Shown here: piece after piece, positions 1 through 6,469 of the stretch
How the letters are laid out: every line of letters starts with the position of its first letter
Position numbering within the stretch: the stretch's first letter is position 1
Virus record (IMG/VR): IMGVR_UViG_3300034166_001290
Coordinates: 1-23,274 of that record
Reading direction: 5' to 3' (one strand)
DNA: 23,274 nt
DNA from: a virus
Program-made: the position numbers and the translations under genes
The notes under the pieces: generated by a model
Database searches by the model: none
What the model saw: only the letters and a program-made list of their open reading frames with translations
What the model was told of the DNA's origin: nothing

Positions 1-126
1 CCTCGGGGCCAGGGCGTCATCACCAATCCCTGCCGCGGTTACTGCTGTCGATACGCGCACTCACGGCTAGCGCAGTCGTTTGGCAGTCCCTGCCGGCCAG
101 ACCAGGCCCGTTGCACTATTTAGGGT
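1..126. repeat. Left copy of 126-bp terminal direct repeat
   Basis: Bases 1-126 are identical to 23127-23252. Beyond base 126 the two copies align without gaps for 22 more bases with 8 differences. The repeat holds the last codons and stop of a Cys-rich protein gene (116-126) and the 115-base non-coding stretch behind it. In the right copy this non-coding stretch forms the csrA leader. The simplest reading is overlap of the two ends of a circular or circularly permuted phage genome of about 23126 bp. The diverging tail means a variant allele or a true second locus cannot be excluded. Confidence 0.9.
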
Positions 127-448
127 TAAACTCGCCGCACCAATCAGTTGGCACCACCCAGGGCCACACTGCATCCTCGCCACCTTCCTCACGCACTGGC
201 GGGTTTTTTCTGCACTGCCCTACGCCTGGCTCAAAATCGTCATAAAACCGACAAGATTCACAGGCAATGACTGGCTCAGCCTCAATAATCTCTAGCCACT
301 CATCATCGAGCGACACTACGTTAAGCAGCTCCGATAAGTTCCGAACCAAAAACGTATCATCTGACTTAATTATCACATCGTCGTCTATGTCCAAACTAGC
401 CTGATCTTTACTGCCTGGAAATCGTTCTGAAAATTTAACCCACCTCAT
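116..448 (-). CDS. Small Cys-rich phage protein (DUF551-like N-terminus, zinc-knuckle-like C-terminus)
   Basis: A 110-residue protein. The N-terminus (MRWVKFSERFPGS) resembles the W-V-x-x-SER-x-P opening of small phage DUF551-type proteins. The C-terminal half has CESC, then GQCRK, then DWCGEF, which is the spacing of small phage proteins with a four-Cys, probably metal-binding, site. It is the last gene of the recombination operon. Its ATG overlaps the end of recT by 14 bases and is preceded by GGAGG eight bases upstream. Its last three codons lie inside the terminal repeat, and the right end of the window carries a diverged version of the same C-terminus. The function is unknown; DNA or protein binding is only a guess. 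Confidence 0.75.
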   Translation of the reverse strand: MRWVKFSERFPGSKDQASLDIDDDVIIKSDDTFLVRNLSELLNVVSLDDEWLEIIEAEPVIACESCRFYDDFEPGVGQCRKNPPVREEGGEDAVWPWVVPTDWCGEFNPK

Positions 449-1061
449 CTATCAAATCCTCCAGTCGTTTTTGTGCTGCCTGAATCGGTTCAACGTCTAC
501 TACCTCGTCCTCAGCCTGCATCCCCAGCAGCAGCTCGGGGCAATGCTGTCGGGCAAAAAAACTAGCTGATCTGTAAATCAGCATTTGCTCGGGCATGGTT
601 TTCCACTTGCTACCCTCTTTGTGATACCAGCCCTCAGCCTTGGCCATGGCCAGGTCAACAATGGTTCCCTCAATACGCTCGCCAGTAGCTCTGTCTTTGG
701 TAACTACGCGGCAGCCGTAACTATCCTGGCCCCGCGTACCACTGAACACATAGGTAAGTCGCTCGAATTGCCGGCTGTTGTTAATTAGGGCGATTAAGAA
801 TTTAGCTTCCCAGGCTGGTTTGCCATGAATGATCGCCACATTTTGCATGACCATGGTTGGATCAAAACCGAACCTACGGGCTAAATTCATGGCTATGACG
901 CAGTTTGGTACGTTGCCCTTGAATGCCTTTGGGGCAAAATCGCTACTGGCTAGTAGCCTGGCTTCCCGCTGTGCAAATTCAAAAGCATCTTTTAGGTGTG
1001 CTAGCTGCCTCTCGGCCCTTTCTAGCGGCTCGGTTTGTGGTTGTTCAATTAGCTCACTCAT
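435..1061 (-). CDS. recT: RecT-like single-strand annealing protein
   Basis: A 208-residue protein resembling phage RecT-type recombinases, which anneal complementary single strands after an exonuclease has exposed them. Supporting stretches are the helical segment NCVIAMNLARRFGFDPTMV (about residues 53-71), then HGKPAWEAKFLIALIN (80-93), then a beta-rich segment ending in MPEQMLIYRSASFFARQHCPE (156-176), all typical of the family core. The C-terminus is acidic. It lies two genes downstream of a YqaJ-type exonuclease, the usual SSAP-exonuclease pairing of a phage recombination module. The start overlaps the end of the preceding gene by 8 bases and has GAGGG upstream. Such modules serve replication-coupled recombination and genome circularisation or concatemer formation. 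Confidence 0.85.
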   Translation of the reverse strand: MSELIEQPQTEPLERAERQLAHLKDAFEFAQREARLLASSDFAPKAFKGNVPNCVIAMNLARRFGFDPTMVMQNVAIIHGKPAWEAKFLIALINNSRQFERLTYVFSGTRGQDSYGCRVVTKDRATGERIEGTIVDLAMAKAEGWYHKEGSKWKTMPEQMLIYRSASFFARQHCPELLLGMQAEDEVVDVEPIQAAQKRLEDLIDEVG

Positions 1062-1308
1062 TTATAAACCCTCTACCTTGCTGATTTTTTCTTGCCAATG
1101 TCACCTGATTCCAAAACCGGCTTACAGCTTCTTTTGATGTATAGCGTATCCCGCCGTAAAATACGGTTTCTAGCTTGACTCCACTTAGCCCAACTTTCAT
1201 CCACCTATAGACGGCGCTTAAATGGTATGGCTTTCCGTTTTTTCGCCTCGGCAATTTTGCTGGCAAATCAATTACTTCTATTAATTCTTCACTGAATAAA
1301 TCAATCAC
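1054..1308 (-). CDS. DUF1580-type HTH-like protein (planctomycete family)
   Basis: An 84-residue protein with the pattern I recall for DUF1580: an N-terminal MIDL, LP.RRKNGKPYHLSAVYRWMKVG in the middle, and the end VKLETVFYGGIRYTSKEAVSRFW. The arrangement is that of a small excisionase/MerR-like winged helix-turn-helix. The family is known mainly from Rhodopirellula-like planctomycetes, which is one reason for the host assignment. The GTG start overlaps the stop of the exonuclease gene (GTGA), and the end overlaps recT by 8 bases. A location between the exonuclease and the annealing protein suggests a DNA-binding accessory role in recombination or regulation, but this is inference. Confidence 0.75.
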   Translation of the reverse strand: MIDLFSEELIEVIDLPAKLPRRKNGKPYHLSAVYRWMKVGLSGVKLETVFYGGIRYTSKEAVSRFWNQVTLARKNQQGRGFINE

Positions 1309-2192
1309 TTGGGCTGGCTCCTGCGAAAAACTCGAAACGTAGATTCCTCGACGACATAGCTTTTGCGCGTCTGCTGCTTGTAGCTCAGCTTGACGCCGTT
1401 GGGCAGCTCGACCAGCTCGGCCCCGCCCATAAGTTGCAGCAGCTGGTTTTCTAGGTAACGCTTCTTGGTTTCCAGGTCGCTTAGGGTATCCTTGATCTGC
1501 GTTAGTTGCTGATCTAATTCCATGGCAGATATGCCCTGCTCGTAACCCATAGGCATGGCTTCAGCTGTCCACTTAAACATGGTGCCGATGGCTCGCCTGG
1601 CCGATTCGCTCGCGTCCACAGGTGGCGGCTGGTGGTTAAGTAGATTTTCCCAGAACAACTGCTCACGCTGCACCATAAATTGCTGGAAACGCTCGTTAGG
1701 CTCAACTTCGTGAATGACCAAACGCTGGCCACCAATCAGGATCGCCAAATAGGCTCGGCTGGCACCTGTAACGCACAGTTCATGCTGTACCTGTACCTGA
1801 TAGTTCAGCGGCACTTCCTCAGCTGTGTCGCGATTGCTGGTAGTCTTGATCTGAAGAATCTGTTCACCGTCATCGAGCAGCGCATCAGGTGTACAGCCTT
1901 GCCAGTTGCGTTCTGGGTGCCGAATAATAGCTGACTGATCCCACAGCTCTACAGGCCGGCCCAGGCGATCTGCCACCTCGGTAGCTATCACTGGCTCCAG
2001 CTTCTGACCCCACAGCATGGCCTCGCTGGCCTGTACTGGCTCGAGCAGCCCCAGCTTACGGGCATAAACTTCTATAGCCGACGTATACGGGCAAGCGCCC
2101 ATGATCCCAGCAGCATCGCTGCCGCCAATGTAGGTCGCGCGGTTAGCGGCCCACGCCTCGCGGCTTCCAAATGTTTCGACAATTCCTAACAT
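1305..2192 (-). CDS. YqaJ-type recombination exonuclease
   Basis: A 295-residue protein from the chosen ATG at 2192, which has AAAGG at good spacing; an upstream in-frame TTG at 2222 would start inside an operator palindrome. The protein shows the YqaJ/lambda-exonuclease nuclease core: IGGSDAAGIMG (about 22-32), WGQKLEPVIA with a conserved Glu at 66, TPDALL with Asp 103, QIKTTS with Lys 116, and YQVQVQHEL (131-139). It should degrade one strand of duplex DNA for the RecT-like partner. The usual acidic residue before Ile-Lys (E-x-K) is Gln 114 here, as I believe some YqaJ relatives also have. A C-terminal coiled-coil region follows at about residues 220-255. Confidence 0.85.
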   Translation of the reverse strand: MLGIVETFGSREAWAANRATYIGGSDAAGIMGACPYTSAIEVYARKLGLLEPVQASEAMLWGQKLEPVIATEVADRLGRPVELWDQSAIIRHPERNWQGCTPDALLDDGEQILQIKTTSNRDTAEEVPLNYQVQVQHELCVTGASRAYLAILIGGQRLVIHEVEPNERFQQFMVQREQLFWENLLNHQPPPVDASESARRAIGTMFKWTAEAMPMGYEQGISAMELDQQLTQIKDTLSDLETKKRYLENQLLQLMGGAELVELPNGVKLSYKQQTRKSYVVEESTFRVFRRSQPK

Positions 2193-2204
2193 GCTAAACC
2201 TTTC

Positions 2205-2220
2205 GTCACTATATGGTGAC
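2205..2220. promoter_or_regulatory. Operator-like palindrome upstream of the exonuclease gene
   Basis: GTCACTATATGGTGAC is a palindrome with perfect 5-bp arms (GTCAC/GTGAC) around a 6-bp centre. It differs by one base from the site at 2437-2452, and both share the flanks TCG and ACA. It lies between the HTH gene and the exonuclease start. On the minus strand it contains TATAGT, a possible -10 box, with only a weak -35 candidate. A regulator bound here would control the recombination genes separately from the HTH gene. Confidence 0.7.
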
Positions 2221-2239
2221 AATCCAAGTAAATAAAAAG

Positions 2240-2422
2240 CTATTTCCTGCGCTCGTCTGCTCGCTGACTCAATTGCTCAACATCTCGCTGGGTAAACACA
2301 TAGGCACCACCAATAATCTTTGGCCGCGGCCTTAGTTTGCCACGCTGTACCCACTTCCTTACCGTTGCAAGGTTAACGCCAATCTTGGCAGCGACGTCTT
2401 TGCTTGAAAATAGCTGTTCCAT
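2240..2422 (-). CDS. Small MerR/excisionase-type HTH regulator
   Basis: A 60-residue protein that is essentially one winged helix-turn-helix: SSKDVAAKIGVNLATVRKWV (6-25) is the HTH, followed by RGKLRPRPKIIGGAYVFTQRDVEQL as the wing and closing helix. This fits the HTH_17/excisionase group of MerR-like domains, without an effector-binding or dimerising helix. Two near-identical palindromes flank the gene, one in its own promoter and one before the exonuclease gene, so it is the natural candidate for their ligand and for autoregulation. No Shine-Dalgarno sequence precedes the ATG, and the -10 box ends only seven bases upstream, so the mRNA may be leaderless. An excisionase role is less likely because no integrase is present. 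Confidence 0.8.
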   Translation of the reverse strand: MEQLFSSKDVAAKIGVNLATVRKWVQRGKLRPRPKIIGGAYVFTQRDVEQLSQRADERRK

Positions 2423-2428
2423 ATGCGG

Positions 2429-2457
2429 GTTATATCGTCACTATACGGTGACAGCAA
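2429..2457 (-). promoter_or_regulatory. Predicted promoter of the HTH-recombination operon
   Basis: On the minus strand, TTGCTG (2457-2452) and TATAAC (2434-2429) are separated by exactly 17 bases. TATAAC matches five of six -10 consensus bases; TTGCTG matches three of six -35 bases. The operator palindrome fills the spacer. The expected start point falls at or within a base or two of the HTH gene's ATG (2422). Confidence 0.6.
2437..2452. promoter_or_regulatory. Operator-like palindrome in the HTH gene promoter
   Basis: GTCACTATACGGTGAC is the second copy of the site at 2205-2220, with one base different and the same TCG/ACA flanks. It occupies the spacer of the predicted promoter, where a bound protein would block or distort RNA polymerase binding. 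MerR-family proteins also act from promoter spacers. Two matching sites bracketing a DNA-binding protein gene strongly suggest a self-regulated switch. Confidence 0.75.
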
Positions 2458-2473
2458 TAGTGCTTTCTAAAAA

Positions 2474-2887
2474 TTACGCCTTCTGTATTCCAGTCGCCAC
2501 AATGTTGATCTGCAAAATGGCTGTCGTCTTAGCATGGCCCAGGATTGTGACGTAATCGTTTGTGGTCAAATCGGCAAATGGTGCGATCCCGCCCACTGCG
2601 TTTGAAACGTAGTATGGCGATCCTTTGACCAGGGTTCCGCCAATGTTAATTTCGCCATCGGTTGCGATGAGAAAGTAACCATCGGTACTGGCTGGCGTCA
2701 GCGCAATCCCGAGCGCCTCAGCCTTCGCTGCTGTATCGTTGGCGTCGGCTCTCAGATATTTGCCTGTGCTGCTGCTGCGGTACACCGGCTGCCCCTGCGT
2801 AATTGATTCGCCGGCCTGTACGGTCAGGATTGTCGTCGCTTCGGCACTAATCGCCACGTTTCCGGCTGTAATGCTTACATCAGCCAT
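2474..2887 (-). CDS. DUF2190-like structural protein (short paralogue)
   Basis: A 137-residue protein with the DUF2190 pattern of small phage capsid-associated proteins: VQAGESITQGQPVYRSSSTGKYLRAD, then AEALGIALTPASTDGYFLIATDGEINIGGTLVKGSPYYVS, then a terminal strand rich in I and V. Such proteins often sit beside the major capsid gene and may decorate capsids. This one is far from the capsid gene, being the last gene of the tail block. A longer relative lies at 9741-10490. A decoration or tail-tip role is inferred. The ATG follows GGGGGTAAGTT. Its stop is 21 bases before the operator-bearing promoter of the next operon. Confidence 0.65.
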   Translation of the reverse strand: MADVSITAGNVAISAEATTILTVQAGESITQGQPVYRSSSTGKYLRADANDTAAKAEALGIALTPASTDGYFLIATDGEINIGGTLVKGSPYYVSNAVGGIAPFADLTTNDYVTILGHAKTTAILQINIVATGIQKA

Positions 2888-2930
2888 AACTTACCCCCCT
2901 AAAACAAACAATTGCTAAAAATATGACCGA

Positions 2931-2956
2931 TTCGCTCGACCTTTTCCCTCGACCTT
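2931..2956. repeat. Tandem 13-bp repeat, two copies
   Basis: TTCGCTCGACCTT (2931-2943) is followed directly by TTCCCTCGACCTT (2944-2956), with one mismatch. It lies in the 95-base gap (2888-2982) between two late genes. No clear terminator or promoter is visible in this gap; the repeat could be a protein-binding site or replication slippage. Confidence 0.6.
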
Positions 2957-2982
2957 GCCCGCCGGAGTACCTTTTAAGGCCT

Positions 2983-4383
2983 CTAGGCGTCCTTCAGGGC
3001 GACTCTGGACACTACCCAAGGCCCGTAGGCTAACACCTTCTTAGCACTCTCTGTACGCAGGCTCCAGCGATGCTTATCCACCGTCGCTACAGCAGCTGCG
3101 TTAGGTGTCCATGTTGCTCGCCTGTTACCTGTGCCGCCTATCGTTATGCTCGCATGGGCCACAACTTGTAGGTCGGTATTGTTTCGGCTTTCGATACACA
3201 CTTCCAGATTACCTTGGGCTGACAAATCAACGGCTGCATCGTTCGCATCGAACACATCTACACTGACTGGGCTGCGATCCCCAACAGCGATGTCAATGGT
3301 TGTGCCTACTACTCGCTCGGGCGCCTGGGCAGATAGTGGGCTGACAATCACAGTTGCCCCGCCTGTGCCAGCTGCGTCACTGATCTTCTCCAGCGTATCA
3401 CTTGCCGAACTCCAACTTGCTCCTTTTATCTCCGTGAACGCTGCTGTAACGCCGCTGCTTGTTGCTAGTCCTGCCTGCATTTCCGCAATAGTCCACGTCA
3501 AATTTGGAATCATGACGTAGGCACTCGTTGTATCTGGCACAACTGCCCATTGCCCCGTTGCGGATCGAGTTCTGGTGGTCGCCACCTTGGTTGAGCCAAC
3601 ATAATCTTCTACAAGTGCGACTTGATCTTGACCAGTTCCGCTGCGAATAAAAATTAGCTGCCCGTTGTAAGCATCGTCGCTGGTCGAGGCACTTGTGTTG
3701 AGCGTGATCGTTGTGCTGCTTCCTGCTTGTGCCAAGCCTTCGTTGACTGACTGGCGACCGGCATCGGCTAAAATGACAAACTCACTGGTGTTATCTGGAT
3801 TGACTCTCCAATCTCTATCTACAGTGGCAACTTTAGTGGTTCCGTTGTATTGCAGAATAAGCCTTGCTTGCCCTGCACCAGTGCCGGTTTCGATAAATAT
3901 CAACCCTGGATCATAATCACCGTTAGTAGCACTTGCACCCGCATCGAGTTGAATCTGATTGTTGCCAGTTCCTGGTCCTTGTGCTGTTCCTGCTCTGACG
4001 ATCACGCTGGCTAGTTGCCGCAATCTTCGACCAGCCGAAGATGCTACGTTGTGCGTTGCGCCGGTTAGCACCTCATCCCAAACACCGTCAACGATTTCAT
4101 CAACAGAGGCGATGACATCCACGCGATAAGTACCAAGCGTATCCGATGGGAAATACACCTGCCCACCTTCAAGGATCGCAGTTGCCCCGTTCTTTACCAC
4201 GACATGCCACCAGCCAGTGATGTTCTCCGTGACAACACAACTAAACAAACCGTTGCTTCCAGCAGTCAACGTATCACCGCTACCATTGCCGATAGAACCA
4301 TCGGTCGGTGAAATGAGCAAGAGCGTTAGTCCTGCCGTTCCTGCATACACTTGATTGTTAAACACAACGGTTTTGTTAGCCAC
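2983..4383 (-). CDS. Repeat-containing virion appendage protein
   Basis: A 466-residue protein, probably a tail-tip or fibre-associated structural protein. The middle holds two copies of a module of about 90 residues. Each has a beta-strand segment (IQLDAGAS / ITLNTSAS), then LIFIETGTGAGQ / LIFIRSGTGQDQ, then YNGTTKVATVDRDW / YVGSTKVATTRTRS, then a TSEFVI / TSAYVMI strand. The C-terminal region (from about 350) is a separate beta-rich domain (VVGTTIDIAVGDRSPVSVDVF onward). No enzyme motif is visible. It follows the fibre gene and a small helical gene, consistent with an adsorption module. The family is not recognised with certainty. Confidence 0.6.
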   Translation of the reverse strand: MANKTVVFNNQVYAGTAGLTLLLISPTDGSIGNGSGDTLTAGSNGLFSCVVTENITGWWHVVVKNGATAILEGGQVYFPSDTLGTYRVDVIASVDEIVDGVWDEVLTGATHNVASSAGRRLRQLASVIVRAGTAQGPGTGNNQIQLDAGASATNGDYDPGLIFIETGTGAGQARLILQYNGTTKVATVDRDWRVNPDNTSEFVILADAGRQSVNEGLAQAGSSTTITLNTSASTSDDAYNGQLIFIRSGTGQDQVALVEDYVGSTKVATTRTRSATGQWAVVPDTTSAYVMIPNLTWTIAEMQAGLATSSGVTAAFTEIKGASWSSASDTLEKISDAAGTGGATVIVSPLSAQAPERVVGTTIDIAVGDRSPVSVDVFDANDAAVDLSAQGNLEVCIESRNNTDLQVVAHASITIGGTGNRRATWTPNAAAVATVDKHRWSLRTESAKKVLAYGPWVVSRVALKDA

Positions 4384-4385
4384 GG

Positions 4386-4550
4386 TTATTCACCTTGTTT
4401 AGGTTCAAGTTGCTCATTGGTTTGCTTTTGGATTTCCGCGAAGACTGGCAAGATTACACTCGCCGCTTCAACTCCCTGGCAAACTTGGTTAAGAGACTTT
4501 AGTACAACTTCGACTTGGGCCTTCGACAATTTCAAAACAAGTTCAGACAT
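4386..4550 (-). CDS. Small helical protein of the tail-fibre region
   Basis: A 54-residue protein from the ATG at 4550, chosen because AGGAG lies at ideal distance; the longer in-frame reading from 4634 overlaps the fibre gene and has no such site. The sequence (MSELVLKLSKAQVEVVLKSL...) is predicted to be mostly alpha-helical with a polar tail. There is no signal peptide or known motif. It lies between the fibre gene and the repeat-bearing appendage gene, suggesting a role in appendage assembly, but the function is unknown. Confidence 0.55.
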   Translation of the reverse strand: MSELVLKLSKAQVEVVLKSLNQVCQGVEAASVILPVFAEIQKQTNEQLEPKQGE

Positions 4551-4558
4551 AAACACTC

Positions 4559-5902
4559 CTAAGTTCCGTAAGCCATCATCCCGCCCTGAACAACTGCTTG
4601 CCATCTCCACGTTTCTGATGTAATACCCGTGCATTGGATTCGCAAGGCTTCGTTTGTGTCGTCGGCATCTATCGTTATGGATGTGCCCGATGGTTGGTCC
4701 GTTCCAATGGTGTTTACAGTTCCGGACATTGAAGTGGAGTTTGAGACACGCACAATTGCTACCTGTCGCATGTATGAGGCAACAACAGACCCATCGGATT
4801 TGATTCCTATGATCGTTACGGTTCCGTGAAAGATGTATCCAGCCGGAATCGTAAATCGTTTGTTGCGTGATAGGCCAAAAAGCAATTCAACTGCTGTATT
4901 GGTCGCAGATGTGGCACGCAAAATATGCCGGATGAACTGGCAGTCACCTTGCGCAGCAAATCGGCCTGACGCTTGTGCGTATTCATTTTCGAGCCTCGCG
5001 ATTGCGAATGTACCCCATCCAAAGGAAAAAGGCTCTCCAGATATGGTGTTACAACTTTCACCAAACGCAAGGGATGCAACAGCTGCTGCGTTGCACGACT
5101 GCCCTCCAACCATCGCGTAATTGCCTTGTGAACCGTTATACCTGCCAGACAATACAATAGAACCAACTCCTGAAGCTGAATTAGCTCCCTCCGTGCCAAC
5201 CCCAAGACAGACGCCACCAGAAGCACTGTTATTGAGAGGCCCAAGACAGAAAGTGTTTGTGCCAGTAGCATTGCCACCAAAAGCCACAGAACCAGTACCT
5301 GTCGCTGACGTCCCGTTCGGCCCCAAGAATGACTGTGATCCACTGGCGACATCACTCGCAGATGCCCGAGCAGCTATTCGCAAATCAATCGCATTCGCAC
5401 CCCTAGCATTCCCGCCTGTTGCAGTACCATCGGGCATTGGCCCAACGATAAACGCACCTGTACCGCGAGGCGTAATTACAAACGGTACGTTAACTGCCCC
5501 CGTGCCAGCACCCTCTGCTGCTATCCGAGCGTGAACGGTGGATGAGTAGGTAGTGAAAGAGAGTGATTGACGGATGTAGTTGGAGGTATCGGTGAAGGTG
5601 TTGTAGAGTCTAACCGTCTGACTGCTTGTTGAGCTTGCAAATTCAACGATATTGCTAGTCCCAGTAATAGCACCCGTCATCGTCCCACCCGACAACGACA
5701 GCTTAGCGTTTAAAGCATTCTGCAAATCGGTTTGACTGCTTAGCGTTCCGGTGATACTTCCCCATGCAGCAACAGGAATAGCTTGGCTACCTACATTACC
5801 ACTGGTGTCGATAGTCAGCATCGACGTAGCCAACGGTGCAGCAGACAGCCAATCAGAGTACAGACCTTTGTTGCGGATCGGAGAGATAACGCCAAGCGAC
5901 AT
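4559..5902 (-). CDS. Tail fibre with YadA-like repeats
   Basis: A 447-residue fibre protein. After an N-terminal attachment region comes SSQTDLQNALNAKLSLSGGTMTGAI (about 54-80), a motif very common in phage tail fibres. Residues about 180-300 hold irregular S-x-A-x-G-type repeats such as TSATGTGSVAFGGNATGTN and CNAAAVASLAFGESCN, resembling the trimeric left-handed beta-roll of YadA-like adhesin heads. The C-terminal part (about 320-447) is a non-repetitive beta-rich domain ending in TWRWQAVVQGGMMAYGT and is the likely receptor-binding tip. The start has AGG upstream (ATAGGTATTAAGCT). Confidence 0.75.
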   Translation of the reverse strand: MSLGVISPIRNKGLYSDWLSAAPLATSMLTIDTSGNVGSQAIPVAAWGSITGTLSSQTDLQNALNAKLSLSGGTMTGAITGTSNIVEFASSTSSQTVRLYNTFTDTSNYIRQSLSFTTYSSTVHARIAAEGAGTGAVNVPFVITPRGTGAFIVGPMPDGTATGGNARGANAIDLRIAARASASDVASGSQSFLGPNGTSATGTGSVAFGGNATGTNTFCLGPLNNSASGGVCLGVGTEGANSASGVGSIVLSGRYNGSQGNYAMVGGQSCNAAAVASLAFGESCNTISGEPFSFGWGTFAIARLENEYAQASGRFAAQGDCQFIRHILRATSATNTAVELLFGLSRNKRFTIPAGYIFHGTVTIIGIKSDGSVVASYMRQVAIVRVSNSTSMSGTVNTIGTDQPSGTSITIDADDTNEALRIQCTGITSETWRWQAVVQGGMMAYGT

Positions 5903-5912
5903 AGCTTAATAC

Positions 5913-6239
5913 CTATTGAGGTAAAACGTCTGGAATCTGAAGTTGCTGGACAAGTGCCGCTTGTTGCTCCGGCGTTAAGGCATCAAACATCTGCAAAGCA
6001 GACTTTTTCTTGTGTTCAACAAGTTGCTGGTAGTACGAATCGCAAGCTGACTTGAAAATCATTTCAGCGTAGCTTGCATCGGTGAATAATGGCTTAGGTT
6101 CTTCACCTTCTGGCAGGGCTTCGTTTGCTGCCTGGATAGGTCCGTTGGCTTGCAATGTTGCATACTGCAAACCCCAGAGTTGTTCTTGCGTCAGTTGGCT
6201 TAGGTCAACAAATGAGGTAATCATTGGAGTAATAGGCAC
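5913..6239 (-). CDS. Hypothetical protein upstream of the tail fibre
   Basis: A 108-residue, mostly helical, soluble protein from a GTG start with GGAG upstream. The N-terminus (LTQEQLWGLQYATLQAN) and C-terminus (DALTPEQQAALVQQLQIPDVLPQ) are rich in Gln, Ala and Leu, and the middle is acidic (PEGEEPKP). There is no membrane segment or catalytic motif. It sits between the one-TM protein gene and the fibre gene, so it may help connect or fold the fibre. I do not recognise the family. Confidence 0.55.
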   Translation of the reverse strand: MPITPMITSFVDLSQLTQEQLWGLQYATLQANGPIQAANEALPEGEEPKPLFTDASYAEMIFKSACDSYYQQLVEHKKKSALQMFDALTPEQQAALVQQLQIPDVLPQ

Positions 6240-6458
6240 TTAGCTATTCTCCTGCGTTTTTGTAATATGTTCCCACAGCTTGACCCTGTCGGCTTGGCAG
6301 TCTTTAAGCTCATGCTCGATGCGCTCAGTTGTTTTATCCATCCTGGCCATGGCTTCACTGTGCAGCTTTTCGACATGGCGCCACAGCATCCCCACAGCGC
6401 CGCCCATAGCGGTCATGCCAGTTAAAAGCGTCCCTAACAACGTCAAATTCTCTTGCAT
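6240..6458 (-). CDS. One-TM plus coiled-coil protein (holin/XhlA-like candidate)
   Basis: A 72-residue protein with a hydrophobic N-terminal segment (NLTLLGTLLTGMTAMGGAVGML, about 4-25). A charged helix likely to form a coiled coil follows (HVEKLHSEAMARMDKTTERIEHELKDCQADRVKLWEHI). This architecture resembles small phage lysis-associated membrane proteins of the XhlA/holin type, usually with the order reversed, and also other phage coiled-coil membrane proteins. Its place at the end of the tail genes fits a holin, but no recognisable endolysin gene is adjacent. The holin call is a guess. Confidence 0.5.
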   Translation of the reverse strand: MQENLTLLGTLLTGMTAMGGAVGMLWRHVEKLHSEAMARMDKTTERIEHELKDCQADRVKLWEHITKTQENS

Positions 6459-6469
6459 ATTTTGGCACC

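Noticed and set aside
80-295. Plus-strand open frames, for example at 80-295, 829-1137, 3131-3520, 5121-5534, 8518-8868, 18669-19247, 19238-19687 and 20083-20562
   Set aside because: They lie opposite well-supported minus-strand genes, have low-complexity or atypical composition, and show no domain pattern. They follow from the codon structure of the real genes.
2193-2222. Earlier TTG start of the exonuclease at 2222
   Set aside because: It lies in the operator palindrome and lacks a ribosome-binding site, whereas the ATG at 2192 has AAAGG at good spacing.
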